Below, in pieces: positions 11,301 through 19,280 of a DNA stretch of 46,742 nt. A model generated the notes under the pieces. That model made no database searches. It had not been told where the DNA came from and worked only from the letters and a program-made list of their open reading frames with translations. The stretch is taken from NCBI GenBank assembly GCA_024648695.1, contig JACAVV010000035.1:1-46742 (forward strand). Direction: 5' to 3'. This DNA is from Nitrospina sp. (GTDB taxonomy: Bacteria; Nitrospinota; Nitrospinia; Nitrospinales; JACRGP01). Within the stretch, counting starts at the first letter, position 1. Each line of letters starts with the position of its first letter. Both the position numbers and the translations under genes were made by a program.

Positions 11301-11598
11301 TTTATCGAATCAGGATGTTGATATGTTGAGGCTGTCTTATTTATTCCTGCGCAATCTGGAATGCGCTTTGAGAATCATTGGCAAAAGTCCGTCAAGCCAT
11401 TTAACCGATTGCGAAACCACCTTGTCCGCACTGGCCCGCCTCCTTGATTACAATCAAAACACGAATGAACCCCAGGGTGAAGCCTTGATGGCGGACTACA
11501 AGGAAACCACAGAAAAGGTTCACGCCTTCTATCGCAAAACAATAGGCTCCCTCCTCCGCCAGGCGACGCCTGGAGGAAGTGTTGATCGAAGGGAATAG
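8398..11598 (+). CDS. glnE: Bifunctional glutamine synthetase adenylyltransferase / deadenylase
   Basis: This cytoplasmic enzyme adds AMP to, or removes it from, the GlnA tyrosine (here Y398) in response to P-II and glutamine. Two nucleotidyltransferase domains are visible. The first starts near residue 237 with GMGKLGGQELNFSSDIDL. The second starts near residue 767 with GMGKLGGQELNFGSDLDV. Each is followed by the DLRPEG motif and RTWERQALIKAR or RIWERQALTRAR. By family convention the N-terminal half removes AMP and the C-terminal half adds it. At 1066 residues it is somewhat longer than E. coli GlnE (about 946). With glnB and glnA it forms an adenylylation module; only the P-II uridylyltransferase GlnD is missing from the window. 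Confidence 0.96.
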   Translation: MDAIDSLIIVLFQSEAPEDPPAQLSETLNVENTKGCWRILKNLSRQANFRTLYPQFFPTLLKHTAQSYNPDLALSNLERFAEKILDKDHLYSLLSGDENLLQALLVLFSGSQILSDTLLYHPFHFDWLRQPETLNTSKSKDVLFRDYHEMAGIDVLTDKTPSLLRKFKKREYIRIGLRDLLGYAEMKETVVDLANLADVCLHVAIEYCETQLEKRFGTPFYKDADDKERKCEFAILGMGKLGGQELNFSSDIDLIYIYSSSRGETRATEPGQSVTQISNHEYYTKLGQAVTKTINEITAEGNVFRVDLDLRPEGKSGEIANSLASCEIYYESWGRTWERQALIKARTCAGSEALGLEFFQLIEPFIYRKSLDFEAIEEIKGMKEKINQHIKQKKEEHGNIKLGFGGIREVEFFVQAYQLLFGGRDPSLRERNTLKLLDRLKQCKFLDDSEYTGLKEAYVFLRNLENRVQISFGMQTHLMPKDRRDLAILARKMKMAGGSQDELIRNLQHEYKKHTQWVGNLFAQQFKNPDPREAEAASENLGPRALSESDFSPDLLQSPPFVDPDQAYRFLKSMRDGPEFSHPSEKSIKNFYEVLPLIIKHCETLPQPNSAVENLVRFVEASKARESFLSLFCENGRLLELLLRLFGGSDHLSQILVQQPTLMDVLLNRDSLYRYKSQARMAEELEIQLDRAESEEEFLIGLRKFKLGEELRIGIRYLLGESDLPGTLEDLSNLADTFLQAVTEKALDEAQTESGDGGLASKEFAIMGMGKLGGQELNFGSDLDVVFVYGESDSPMGEGIDLMSHYSSVSQKIVRWTSAMTAAGYAYQIDTDLRPEGGAGTLTHSLKGYERYFESRARIWERQALTRARFVAGNPDLGKQFLKIAHTFAFEQKLEHGSLIEISRLRERMEKELAQEDKKGKNVKLGYGGLADIEFTLQILQLKHGHQYPRLRQPNTLKGLEVVAQSGILSNQDVDMLRLSYLFLRNLECALRIIGKSPSSHLTDCETTLSALARLLDYNQNTNEPQGEALMADYKETTEKVHAFYRKTIGSLLRQATPGGSVDRRE

Positions 11599-11916
11599 TC
11601 CTGTGAAACTGTTGCTCGGTCGGTGAATATGAATCCCTTCTTCACACTCAAGGAGATTGATGAATCGTTTGAGTAGCAGACCTAATGCAGAAATTTATTT
11701 CGTGGTGTGTTAGCCAAAATTGGTTGATATTGTGTTGATCTGTTACCGGCAGATATATTCCAGACAATTTTGCAAACGTGAGGTTGATTTGATGACATTT
11801 AATGGGCAAAAAAGATAAACTTTGAGGTATGCTTTTTCAAAATTCCACGCTGAGAGAAAAAATTTTCCATCAAATGGATTGAAATCCTCCAGAGTATATA
11901 AGAAATTGACAAATCT
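11599..11916 (+). other. 318-base gap between glnE and the MFS gene
   Basis: I saw no recognisable gene, terminator or promoter of good quality. A 17-codon open frame at 11660-11713, MNRLSSRPNAEIYFVVC, follows an AAGGAG only four bases upstream; that spacing is too short to support translation with confidence. Confidence 0.5.
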
Positions 11917-13215
11917 ATGATCGCAAAGATCCTTCCCATATGGGCTTTATTTTTGGGAATAGGACTGATTACCATTGGCAATGGATTACAAGGAACCCTT
12001 CTTAGCCTCCGGGGAATTATTGAAGGGTTTTCCACCTTAAGCATTGGAACCATCATGTCTTCTTATTATGGTGGTTTTTTTATGGGATCGATTCTTATTC
12101 CCAAATTGGTTAAAAGGGTAGGGCATATAAGGGTTTTTGCCGCTTTTGCGTCATTGGCTTCGGTCACCATTCTTGCTCACTCCGTGATTTTACAGCCCTT
12201 CATTTGGGGAGTGATTCGATTCTTATCCGGATTTTCATTCGCGGGACTTTTTATTGTGGCTGAAAGTTGGTTGAACGATCAGAGCGAAAACGATACCCGG
12301 GGAAAGATTCTTTCCATTTACATGGGGGTAAATCATGGCGGTTTTTTTCTGGGCCAGATACTCCTTAACTTTGGGAATCCTGAAGGGTATTTTTTGTTTA
12401 TTTTGATCTCCATACTGCTTTCTCTTTCCTTGGTACCCATTCTCCTTACAGCGAGTCCTGCTCCGAGTTTTGGAGATCCTGAACATATCAACCTGAATAA
12501 GCTTTACAACATTTCGCCAACAGGAGTCGTTGGTGCCGCTGTCGTAGGGTTGACCCATGGGAGTCTTTGGGGAATGGGGCCCGTTTTTGTTCAAAAACTA
12601 AATTTTGGTACCCAGTACATTTCTATTTATATGGGAGCCCTCATTCTTGGTGGGTTTATATTACAATGGCCCATAGGATTTTTATCCGATAAATTTGATC
12701 GCCGGTTCGTTCTCAATATTGTTTTGTGGTCCTCGTGTGCATTATCACTGCTTTGCGCTTTTCTTCCTCCAACTGGAGACCTAGTGTTATTGATTGGTGC
12801 CTTCCTGTTGGGCGGCGCATTACTTCCCTTGTATTCTTTATGTATAGCGCACACAAATGATCATTTATCTCGCAATCAAATGGTTTCAGCGAGTAGTACC
12901 ATGGTGCTTGTGTATGGTGGGGGTGCTTTTATGGGCCCTGCCATAGCCTCGATTTGGATGGTCTTTACCGGACCCTTTGGCTTATTTTTTCATTTATGTG
13001 TCGTTCAATTTTGCTTAGGGATCTTTTTCTTTTATAGAATTCAGAAAAGCCCGCCTGTTTCTCTTGAACAACAAGAGCCGCTCACTTTGATTCCACCCAG
13101 AACCTCACCGGTTGTGGCCTGCTTGACCTCTGAAGAAGTCAAGGATGAAACGGATGCTAACTTTAATTATGACAATGTGGATAACCAGAGTCCTCAGAAA
13201 GGAACGTTAAATTAA
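11917..13215 (+). CDS. MFS transporter, YcaD-like
   Basis: This is an inner-membrane major facilitator superfamily permease with about twelve hydrophobic segments. The N-half carries GTIMSSYYGGFFMGSI and then LIPKLVKRVGHIRVFAA, the loop after the second helix. FIVAESWLND, DTRGKILSIYM and the C-half loop GFLSDKFDRRFVL are typical of the YcaD/CMF branch. The 432-residue length fits, with a polar tail after residue 380. The ATG at 11917 has no strong ribosome binding site but begins the first membrane helix correctly. The substrate is unknown. Base composition is more A+T-rich than in the glnE gene before it, which could reflect membrane-protein codon content or acquisition. Confidence 0.88.
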   Translation: MIAKILPIWALFLGIGLITIGNGLQGTLLSLRGIIEGFSTLSIGTIMSSYYGGFFMGSILIPKLVKRVGHIRVFAAFASLASVTILAHSVILQPFIWGVIRFLSGFSFAGLFIVAESWLNDQSENDTRGKILSIYMGVNHGGFFLGQILLNFGNPEGYFLFILISILLSLSLVPILLTASPAPSFGDPEHINLNKLYNISPTGVVGAAVVGLTHGSLWGMGPVFVQKLNFGTQYISIYMGALILGGFILQWPIGFLSDKFDRRFVLNIVLWSSCALSLLCAFLPPTGDLVLLIGAFLLGGALLPLYSLCIAHTNDHLSRNQMVSASSTMVLVYGGGAFMGPAIASIWMVFTGPFGLFFHLCVVQFCLGIFFFYRIQKSPPVSLEQQEPLTLIPPRTSPVVACLTSEEVKDETDANFNYDNVDNQSPQKGTLN

Positions 13216-13292
13216 AGGCTATTGCACAGGAATTGTCATTTTACTTAAAGAAAGGATGATTCGAAGTATCCTAAAAAATAGACATTAGTAAT

Positions 13293-13970
13293 TTATTGTG
13301 TAATAAAAATTATTTGCGTGTTTTGCGTTGCCTGAAAGGCAAGCCGGTCTCCACGAAATAAATCCCCTTCTTTTACTGTCCTTCCATTGGCGATGCCTTC
13401 TCCCGAGGAAAGGTAAGCTAAGAATGGTTGATCGCAATCATAAGATTGATTGGCCTCAAGCAATCCTACCCGGATAAAAGTCTGGTTGTCGAAGGTTTCT
13501 GCCTGGTTGTCTGGTCCACCATGGACGGTCTTTACCTTACTCCGTTGAAGTTGATAGTGTTTGTATCCAGCCGCCTGGCCCGGTTGGTCGGGAAGTACCC
13601 ATATTTGAATCATACGATTTTGAGTATCGTCCGGATTGACCTCATTGTGGGAAAAACCCTCACCGCCCGCACGTTGCACCTGGACTTCGTTGGCTTTCAA
13701 TTCCCTTCCGTGTTCCAAAGAGCCTTCGTGGGCAATGCGGCCTTCCACCATTACTGAAATCACATCCACTTCGCGATGGGAATGCATGCGGGTTTCTCCA
13801 TTAGGATTGAATCTCGCATCTGCAAGGTATACAAAATTTCCGAATCCTTCCCAGGTTCCGGGTTCTGTATAAGCGCCAAAAGCCCTGGCGCCCATGACCA
13901 GGCGGTGCTCGGTCAATCCGGCGAATCCGCCGAGTTTCAATTCATCGCGATGCAATATTTCCAAATTCAT
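13293..13970 (-). CDS. Pirin family protein (bicupin)
   Basis: This is a cupin-fold metalloprotein of the pirin/YhaK-YhhW group; some members act as quercetin 2,3-dioxygenases and others have regulatory roles. The N-terminal cupin carries the metal ligands H63 and H65 (ETRMHSHREVD) and H108 and E110 (GFSHNEVN), the His-His-His-Glu set of pirins. The 225-residue length matches the short bacterial form. The gene is transcribed divergently from the SRPBCC gene, with about 120 bases between their starts. The function in this organism cannot be told from sequence. Confidence 0.9.
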   Translation of the reverse strand: MNLEILHRDELKLGGFAGLTEHRLVMGARAFGAYTEPGTWEGFGNFVYLADARFNPNGETRMHSHREVDVISVMVEGRIAHEGSLEHGRELKANEVQVQRAGGEGFSHNEVNPDDTQNRMIQIWVLPDQPGQAAGYKHYQLQRSKVKTVHGGPDNQAETFDNQTFIRVGLLEANQSYDCDQPFLAYLSSGEGIANGRTVKEGDLFRGDRLAFQATQNTQIIFITQ

Positions 13971-14024
13971 TCTTTAGTTCCGTTGTGTGTTGTGATAGGG
14001 GAGGACAGCCTCAGGCTCCCTCAG

Positions 14025-14054
14025 TTGTTGTTTTGACCTTGACTCTATTATAAT
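14025..14054 (+). promoter_or_regulatory. Candidate sigma-70 promoter for the SRPBCC-yjbQ genes
   Basis: TTGTTG (14025-14030), 18 bases, then a perfect TATAAT (14049-14054) lies 38 bases before the start at 14093, in the divergent intergenic region. Confidence 0.5.
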
Positions 14055-14092
14055 AACGCATGTAAAACTGCTTATATATATCTGGAGTTCAC

Positions 14093-14548
14093 ATGTCAGT
14101 CATTCGGCATCGAGTGGGAATTAAAGGAGCCGTTGGGGATATATTTCGTGCGATAAGCGAAGCGGAAGGCCTGGCCGCCTGGTGGTCGGGAAAAGCTACC
14201 GGGTCGGGTGCCCTTGAATCCGAGATAGAACTGGATTTTCTGGGGCGTTACCCCAATCAGCTTTGGAAAGTGGTGGAATGGATTACCCACTTACGGTTTC
14301 GACTAAGAATGATGTCCAGCAATCCCCCGTGGCAAGGATCTGAACTTCTTTTCGAACTTAAGGAAGCTCCAGAGCAGGTGTTTGTGACCCTCACGCATTT
14401 CACAGCCGAAGATATTTCTGAGGATGCGTTTCTATTTTTCTCTACCAAGTGGCCAACTTTTCTTTTAAGCTTGAAAGACCTGATTGAAACCGGTGTAGGC
14501 AAACCCTTTCCCAACGATATCCGGATTCAACACGATATTCCCTACTAA
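14093..14548 (+). CDS. SRPBCC (START/Bet v1-like, AHSA1-type) domain protein
   Basis: This is a small cytoplasmic protein of 151 residues filling one helix-grip lipid/ligand-binding fold. The opening IKGAVGDIFRAISEAEGLAAWWSGKATG is typical: an initial strand, an alpha segment ending in a double-tryptophan turn, then strands such as EIELDFLGRYPNQLWKVVEW. The C-terminal long helix begins around residue 120 (FFSTKWPTFLLSLKDLIETG). A GGAG box six bases before the ATG supports the start. The yjbQ-like gene follows 32 bases later, so the two are probably co-transcribed. The ligand is unknown. Confidence 0.85.
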   Translation: MSVIRHRVGIKGAVGDIFRAISEAEGLAAWWSGKATGSGALESEIELDFLGRYPNQLWKVVEWITHLRFRLRMMSSNPPWQGSELLFELKEAPEQVFVTLTHFTAEDISEDAFLFFSTKWPTFLLSLKDLIETGVGKPFPNDIRIQHDIPY

Positions 14549-14580
14549 TTAAATTTAAACGTAGGCCCCTACCAATTCTT

Positions 14581-15000
14581 ATGCGGCAAGAAACTTATGA
14601 AATCCAAACCCGCACGCAGGGCCGGAAACTATATAACATCAACCATGAGATCGTTTCCTGGGTTCACAAACAGGGTATGACCACTGGCGTACTGACCGTT
14701 TTCATTTCCCACACTTCCGCTTCGCTCACTATTCAGGAAAATGCCGATCCCGATGTCCTGCGCGATCTGGATGCGTTTTTTTCACGTATGGTCCCGGACG
14801 GCGATCCCCAATACTTGCATTCCGCTGAGGGACCAGATGACATGCCGGCCCATATCCGGTCTGCGCTTACACAAACGCAATTAAGTATTCCGCTGGTCCG
14901 GGGTCAACTTGCTTTGGGAACCTGGCAGGACATATATTTGTTCGAGCACCGCACCCATCCTCACACACGTCGAGTGGTTCTGCATTTATTGGGGGAATAA
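14581..15000 (+). CDS. YjbQ family protein (UPF0047)
   Basis: This is a compact protein of 139 residues in the family sometimes annotated as secondary thiamine-phosphate synthase. The signature is visible: TVFISHTSASLTIQENADPDV at residues 39-59, YLHSAEGPDDMPAHIRS in the middle, and GTWQDIYLFEHR near the end, with the conserved Thr-Ser, Glu, His and Trp residues. It has standard length and an ATG start. No other thiamine synthesis gene is nearby, so a thiamine role rests on family assignment only. Confidence 0.92.
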   Translation: MRQETYEIQTRTQGRKLYNINHEIVSWVHKQGMTTGVLTVFISHTSASLTIQENADPDVLRDLDAFFSRMVPDGDPQYLHSAEGPDDMPAHIRSALTQTQLSIPLVRGQLALGTWQDIYLFEHRTHPHTRRVVLHLLGE

Positions 15001-15020
15001 GGAAATCGTTTTAATATTCA

Positions 15021-15048
15021 TTGCAGTCAGGGGGGGCTATGTTAAAAT
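15021..15048 (+). promoter_or_regulatory. Candidate sigma-70 promoter for the 15118-17164 gene group
   Basis: TTGCAG (15021-15026), 16 bases, then TAAAAT (15043-15048), about 70 bases before the first gene of the group. Confidence 0.45.
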
Positions 15049-15117
15049 TATCAATTATTTATAAGTTTTTTTAAAACCGGATTTTAAAATTTTCAAAAAA
15101 CATTCCTTTTTAATTTT

Positions 15118-15432
15118 ATGGACTCCTTCAATTTAAGCGGTTTGATACTTTCGCTGGCGGTAGTGCTTGCGTGTATATTAAAGCAGGTGGCGCACTACGT
15201 TTCGAATTTGAAAGGCCCTAAACGCATTCATAATCTGATTCTGGAAACGGTGGACACGCGCGGTAATTTGAAAATGGTTGAGATTGATCCCAAAAACTTC
15301 GAAGAGGTTGAGCTTCTGGGTACCTGTTTAAATGAAAAGAAGAATCAACCCGAGATGAAAGTCTTCCTGGGTTCTATGGATGTAGACACGCCCACCAAAC
15401 AACACATTTCGGTTTATTCTGTCAATGTCTAG
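15118..15432 (+). CDS. Small membrane-anchored protein of unknown function
   Basis: I do not recognise this 104-residue protein with confidence. Residues about 5-27 form one hydrophobic helix. A basic stretch follows, then a predicted beta-hairpin (LILETVDTRGN and then LKMVEIDPKN) and a second short beta-rich part ending HISVYSVNV. The layout of membrane helix plus a short beta unit recalls, by eye only, the small constant component EACC1 described in bacterial conflict systems. The start has no clear ribosome binding site. Its last 8 bases overlap the start of the next gene, indicating translational coupling. Confidence 0.65.
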   Translation: MDSFNLSGLILSLAVVLACILKQVAHYVSNLKGPKRIHNLILETVDTRGNLKMVEIDPKNFEEVELLGTCLNEKKNQPEMKVFLGSMDVDTPTKQHISVYSVNV

Positions 15433-15838
15433 GAAACCGGGTAAAAGGCCATCTGGGACTGCAGGGCTGGCAGGCATTGGAACCGGGACTGCCCTTGTCT
15501 TTTATGCAAATACCCTTACCGAACAAACCGCGCTGAAGCAGTTTCTGGTTATCATTGCACCGGCGGTCTCTGTCGGGGTTTGTTTTATCTGGTCATGGTG
15601 CCAGAATTACTTTTGGGAAAAACGCACCGTTAGAATAATTTACAAGTCACTTCAGGAGTGCAGGAAAACTCTGGAAAACACATTGAAAAACCCCCAGTCT
15701 TCAGATCGCTATAAAGCCCAGGTTCGTCAAACCAGAGATTTGCTGAAGAGTATAAAAATCGATGTTCACGAGCCCGAACCCGAGAGCTCTCCCACACCTG
15801 AAGAGTCCCAACCAAACGTAGATTCATCGAAAAATTAG
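15425..15838 (+). CDS. Two-helix membrane protein of unknown function
   Basis: The 137-residue product has a hydrophobic segment at about residues 14-30 and a second at 40-63, the latter with the pattern APAVSVGVCFIWSW. A cytoplasmic, charged, probably helical part (residues 64-110, including ECRKTLENTLKNPQSSDRYK) and an acidic, Pro/Ser-rich tail follow. From memory, the AP-SV membrane helix followed by a Leu-rich segment with an NP-S-R motif occurs in small membrane partners of predicted bacterial effector systems; this needs a profile search. It overlaps the previous gene by 8 bases and ends 9 bases before the receiver-TPR gene, so the three form one unit. Confidence 0.65.
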   Translation: MSRKPGKRPSGTAGLAGIGTGTALVFYANTLTEQTALKQFLVIIAPAVSVGVCFIWSWCQNYFWEKRTVRIIYKSLQECRKTLENTLKNPQSSDRYKAQVRQTRDLLKSIKIDVHEPEPESSPTPEESQPNVDSSKN

Positions 15839-15847
15839 ACTGTAAAC

Positions 15848-17164
15848 ATGCCTGGATCCAATCCCTCCAAAGGAGAAAAAAAACATAAGGTTGTGGTCAT
15901 CGACGATGATCAATCGGCTCTCAAAATGGTTAGCAACGCTGTGGAAAAGGCGGGGTATCAATGTTTAACCGCCACCAACGGGAAGGAAGGCGCCCAGCAG
16001 TTTAAAGCCCACCGTCCGATTTCCCTGGTGATTTGCGATCAGGTAATGCCGAAAATCACGGGCATAGAATTGTTAAGCAGAATCAAGCAGGCGTCGCCGC
16101 AGACCATTCGGGTGCTGATCACTTCTACTGAGGAATCGGAAGTGGTGCAAAACGCGGTCAATAAAGGTGAGGTGTTTCGTTTCATCAAAAAACCGGCTGA
16201 TGTGGAGGAGATTAAAAAGGTTGTTCAGGCCGGCATTGAAGAATACGAAAAAAACCTGAAGACGAAAAAAATGCTCGCCGAAGCCGAAGGCCAAACCGTC
16301 CTGGTGAAAAAGTTTAAAGGCATTGCTGTGGTTTTGGGGGGCGTTGTTTTATTGTTGGCGGTATCTTTTGGGTATTTCAGTTGGCAATCGGGTCATGAAG
16401 AGGAGCCCGTTTCCGTTCATGAAGAAGAATTGCAGGTAGAGGGTTTGGCCGCAAACCCCAAGTGGCAGGAATTGCAAACGTTAATCTCCAACAGGCAATA
16501 CGAAGACGCCCTGGCTTTGCTTGCGGAGTTCGATCCCCTGTTGCCCGAAGTTATGAATACCCATGCCCTGGTGTATTTAAAAATGAACCGCTCTCCGGAT
16601 GCAGAAACCTGGGCTAAGGAATCGTTGAAAACTGATCCGCATCAAGGCATCCCGTATGCGGTTTTAGGAAGGGTCTACTTTTTAAGTGGTCGCTTTGACG
16701 AAGCCATGGACACTTCACGTCAAGCCATTCTTTATGATCCGAAATTGCCCATAGCTTACCGCACCATCGGAGAAGTCTATTTGCGTCGCAATCGGGTGAA
16801 AGATGCGTTGAAGGTTTTGCAGGAGTCGGATCGCCTGGAACCGGGCAATTCCGATGTATTAAATGTGATCAGTTCGACTTACGTAAGGAACAAGGATTTC
16901 GAAAATGCTCGCGATGCCGCATTAAAGGCTTTGAAAATCAATCCTGATCATCCGGGCGCGAATTTCAATCTGGCGATCATTTATTTCAATCTGGGGGAAG
17001 GGGAAAAAGCCATGACGCACAACCAGAAAGCTGAGGATCTTTTTCTGGAACTGGAAGAAACCCATTGGCTCGGCAAAGCCCGCCACAATAAAAAGCTGAT
17101 CATGAAAAAATTCAACATCGAAGAACCACCTCCTCCCGAAATATCCGCCGAGTCTCCTGAATAA
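15848..17164 (+). CDS. Membrane-spanning response regulator: receiver domain, one TM helix, TPR repeats
   Basis: Residues 13-125 are a receiver domain: the acidic cluster D19-D21, the phospho-acceptor D64 (VICDQVMP), T92 and K114-K115 before P116 are all in place. A linker rich in Lys/Glu leads to a strongly hydrophobic segment at about 156-177. The part after it (roughly 195-420) is built of tetratricopeptide repeats, for example IPYAVLGRVYFLSGRFDEAM and ANFNLAIIYFNLGEGEKAM, and ends in a proline-rich tail. By the positive-inside rule the receiver is cytoplasmic and the TPRs are periplasmic. No histidine kinase is adjacent and there is no DNA-binding output. The gene follows two small membrane protein genes by 9 bases. 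Confidence 0.85.
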   Translation: MPGSNPSKGEKKHKVVVIDDDQSALKMVSNAVEKAGYQCLTATNGKEGAQQFKAHRPISLVICDQVMPKITGIELLSRIKQASPQTIRVLITSTEESEVVQNAVNKGEVFRFIKKPADVEEIKKVVQAGIEEYEKNLKTKKMLAEAEGQTVLVKKFKGIAVVLGGVVLLLAVSFGYFSWQSGHEEEPVSVHEEELQVEGLAANPKWQELQTLISNRQYEDALALLAEFDPLLPEVMNTHALVYLKMNRSPDAETWAKESLKTDPHQGIPYAVLGRVYFLSGRFDEAMDTSRQAILYDPKLPIAYRTIGEVYLRRNRVKDALKVLQESDRLEPGNSDVLNVISSTYVRNKDFENARDAALKALKINPDHPGANFNLAIIYFNLGEGEKAMTHNQKAEDLFLELEETHWLGKARHNKKLIMKKFNIEEPPPPEISAESPE

Positions 17165-17258
17165 TTTCGTTTAACCAAAAGCTCCGCCGCAGGGGCAGGG
17201 CATCCTCGGAATGAATAAGGCATAAGCCAAATTTAAAAATGACGATTGGAGCGGGGAA

Positions 17259-17870
17259 ATGACAACAATACCATTCATAAGCAGAAAATTGGCCTTCAAT
17301 AAGGGGCTGGCCTTTTCGAACTATTCTTTTTTATGTTCCATTTTATTTTTCCTTTGGGTTTCTGCAGGGCTGATACTATTGAAACCGTCGATTGGCTTTT
17401 GCGACTCTAAAATTCTTGAAGGCATAAAAGCGATATGGACCAGTGAAATAAAGGAGGATCAGTATGTCAATGATTTTCCAAATAACGGTGAGGCCCCGTT
17501 TGCCCCGATTTATTTATGGGTGAAATTTAAAGGCAATCAGGAAATGCTGGAAATTATTAAAGAAGGTGCTTTCCCTCCTTTATACACCAAATGGTTTTAC
17601 TACACCACCATTCGTGCATCGTTTGTGGAAGACGCGCCCGAAAGGATTTACACCAGGAAATCCTTTGCCGAATACCAAAAAGAATTTGATGAAAGAGGAT
17701 ACGTTACCTGGACGTATATTCTCCTTTTAAATGAAAAAAAACGCAAGGGCCTTTGGGAGGTGGATTTGTTTTTTAAAGATCACTCTCCCATATCCTGCTA
17801 TGTAAATAATCGTTTGGAAAACTGCAATTTTAAAATACATTTGGGGCGGCTCAATTGGGATACGGACTGA
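17259..17870 (+). CDS. Exported protein of unknown function
   Basis: I do not recognise this 203-residue protein. It has a basic n-region, a hydrophobic segment at about residues 22-45 and then GFCDSK, consistent with a signal peptide or signal anchor. The remainder is rich in aromatic residues and has a probable beta-structure (FAPIYLWVKFKGN, KWFYYTTIRASFVEDAPERIY, GLWEVDLFFKD). Two cysteines near the end (SCYVNNRLENC) could form a disulfide in the periplasm. GGAGCGGGG just ahead of the ATG is a good ribosome binding site. It lies 94 bases after the receiver-TPR gene and 33 before the next membrane protein gene. Confidence 0.7.
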   Translation: MTTIPFISRKLAFNKGLAFSNYSFLCSILFFLWVSAGLILLKPSIGFCDSKILEGIKAIWTSEIKEDQYVNDFPNNGEAPFAPIYLWVKFKGNQEMLEIIKEGAFPPLYTKWFYYTTIRASFVEDAPERIYTRKSFAEYQKEFDERGYVTWTYILLLNEKKRKGLWEVDLFFKDHSPISCYVNNRLENCNFKIHLGRLNWDTD

Positions 17871-17903
17871 GGGGTTTATCATTGATCTATACGGGGGTTA
17901 GAA

Positions 17904-19220
17904 ATGACAAGCGAAATCAATTCACCAAAAAAAAAGGATGGGTTGGCTAATGAATATTCGGAAATTTCTAAAATTCCACTTGTCCGGGAGTTCGAAGAAT
18001 CGCTCCGGGACGCCCAGATTCTTCTGGCGTATACATGTAGAAATGGTCTGGTAGTGCCGGATGAGGTCATAGAGACCCTGACTCTGGCAAAGGCTTTGGT
18101 CGATTCAGATAAGCTGACCGTGCAGGATGAAGCTCGATTTTGGAAGGCGTATTCTATTTTATCCAATTTGGCTTTGCCAGTTTCGGTTGAAAGCTTAAAG
18201 GCAACCAAGGGAAGTCTGGTTACTTATAAAAGTGTATTTACCGGAAAAGACAAAAAAAGATGGGAATCCCCTGCCAAAGATGCTGTAAAAAAATACAAAA
18301 GGCTGACGATTTGCGTCTTCCTTTTCGTCCTGGTGACCCAGATTTACTGGTTTGTCGGAACCACCGCATTGAACGATTTTGAATACATTGCTCAACAATC
18401 CAACGAAATTGAACTGGAACTGAACAATCGCAATTCAATTCGAATCAAGAGAGGGGAAGTCAGGGCGTATCAAGCACTGCCCCAGGATGAGGCAAAAACG
18501 GTTCGGTTGAAAAAACTTCAGGAAGACCTGAAAGTCCTGGAGTTGAGGGCCAATAAAAAGTTTGCCGACTCCTATTCCGTAGACCTTGAAAGCAAATTGA
18601 AAAATTTGAATAATTCCTGGGACACGAATAATGAAATTCTTGAAAGGTGGAGCAAGTTATGGAAAATTGTCGTCGCCATTCCTTTATCTGTACTGGAATG
18701 GTTTGATCCTGACAACGACGAGGATCTGAGACTTGAAGACTCAATCCAGGCGGAAGTAAGCCCAGTAATTAAAAAATTGATTTCCGTAAATTCGGGTAAT
18801 TTTGTTCTCTACGCTATTCAAAGTTACCTTTTGCCTTTACTTTACGGTTGGTTAGGGGCGTTGATTTTTGTATTGAGAACTCTGCCTCATGAAATCACGG
18901 AACTGACCTTTTCGGAAAAATCCAAAACTATTTATTCCTTGAGGCTTTATCTCGGGGCGTTGGCCGGCCTGGCCATCATTTTATTTCCTTCCGATCCAAA
19001 CCATACGGTAATTTCTCCGGAATATTCCGGTATAGGTTTGCCCAATCCGTCGCAAAACGCAGAAGGAGCTTCGGGACAGAATGGAGTGGTGTCCACCAAT
19101 AGTTTGTCTCCACTCGCCCTGGCATTTCTGGCAGGCTATAGCGTTGAGTTGCTGTTCACGGCCATGGATAAATTTGTCTACGCGTTCACTGGCGAGGGAA
19201 AAAAGTCCAAGGAGAAATAA
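17904..19220 (+). CDS. Multi-pass membrane protein with central coiled coil, unknown function
   Basis: The 438-residue protein starts with a cytoplasmic helical part of about 130 residues. Membrane segments are visible at roughly 133-155, 300-327 (PLLYGWLGALIFVLRTL), 347-363 and 402-425. Between the first and second lies a charged, heptad-like stretch (about 160-215, including VRLKKLQEDLKVLELRANKKF) that could form a periplasmic coiled coil. The LYGWLGA...LR pattern followed by LRLYLGALAGL recurs in uncharacterised bacterial membrane proteins that I have seen, but no function is known to me. GGGGG precedes the ATG. It is probably in one unit with the exported-protein gene before it. Confidence 0.75.
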   Translation: MTSEINSPKKKDGLANEYSEISKIPLVREFEESLRDAQILLAYTCRNGLVVPDEVIETLTLAKALVDSDKLTVQDEARFWKAYSILSNLALPVSVESLKATKGSLVTYKSVFTGKDKKRWESPAKDAVKKYKRLTICVFLFVLVTQIYWFVGTTALNDFEYIAQQSNEIELELNNRNSIRIKRGEVRAYQALPQDEAKTVRLKKLQEDLKVLELRANKKFADSYSVDLESKLKNLNNSWDTNNEILERWSKLWKIVVAIPLSVLEWFDPDNDEDLRLEDSIQAEVSPVIKKLISVNSGNFVLYAIQSYLLPLLYGWLGALIFVLRTLPHEITELTFSEKSKTIYSLRLYLGALAGLAIILFPSDPNHTVISPEYSGIGLPNPSQNAEGASGQNGVVSTNSLSPLALAFLAGYSVELLFTAMDKFVYAFTGEGKKSKEK

Positions 19221-19280
19221 AACATAAAGGGACCATCAAGCCCGTTTTTCCTTTTCTAATATGGGAATGGAAAAAAATAA

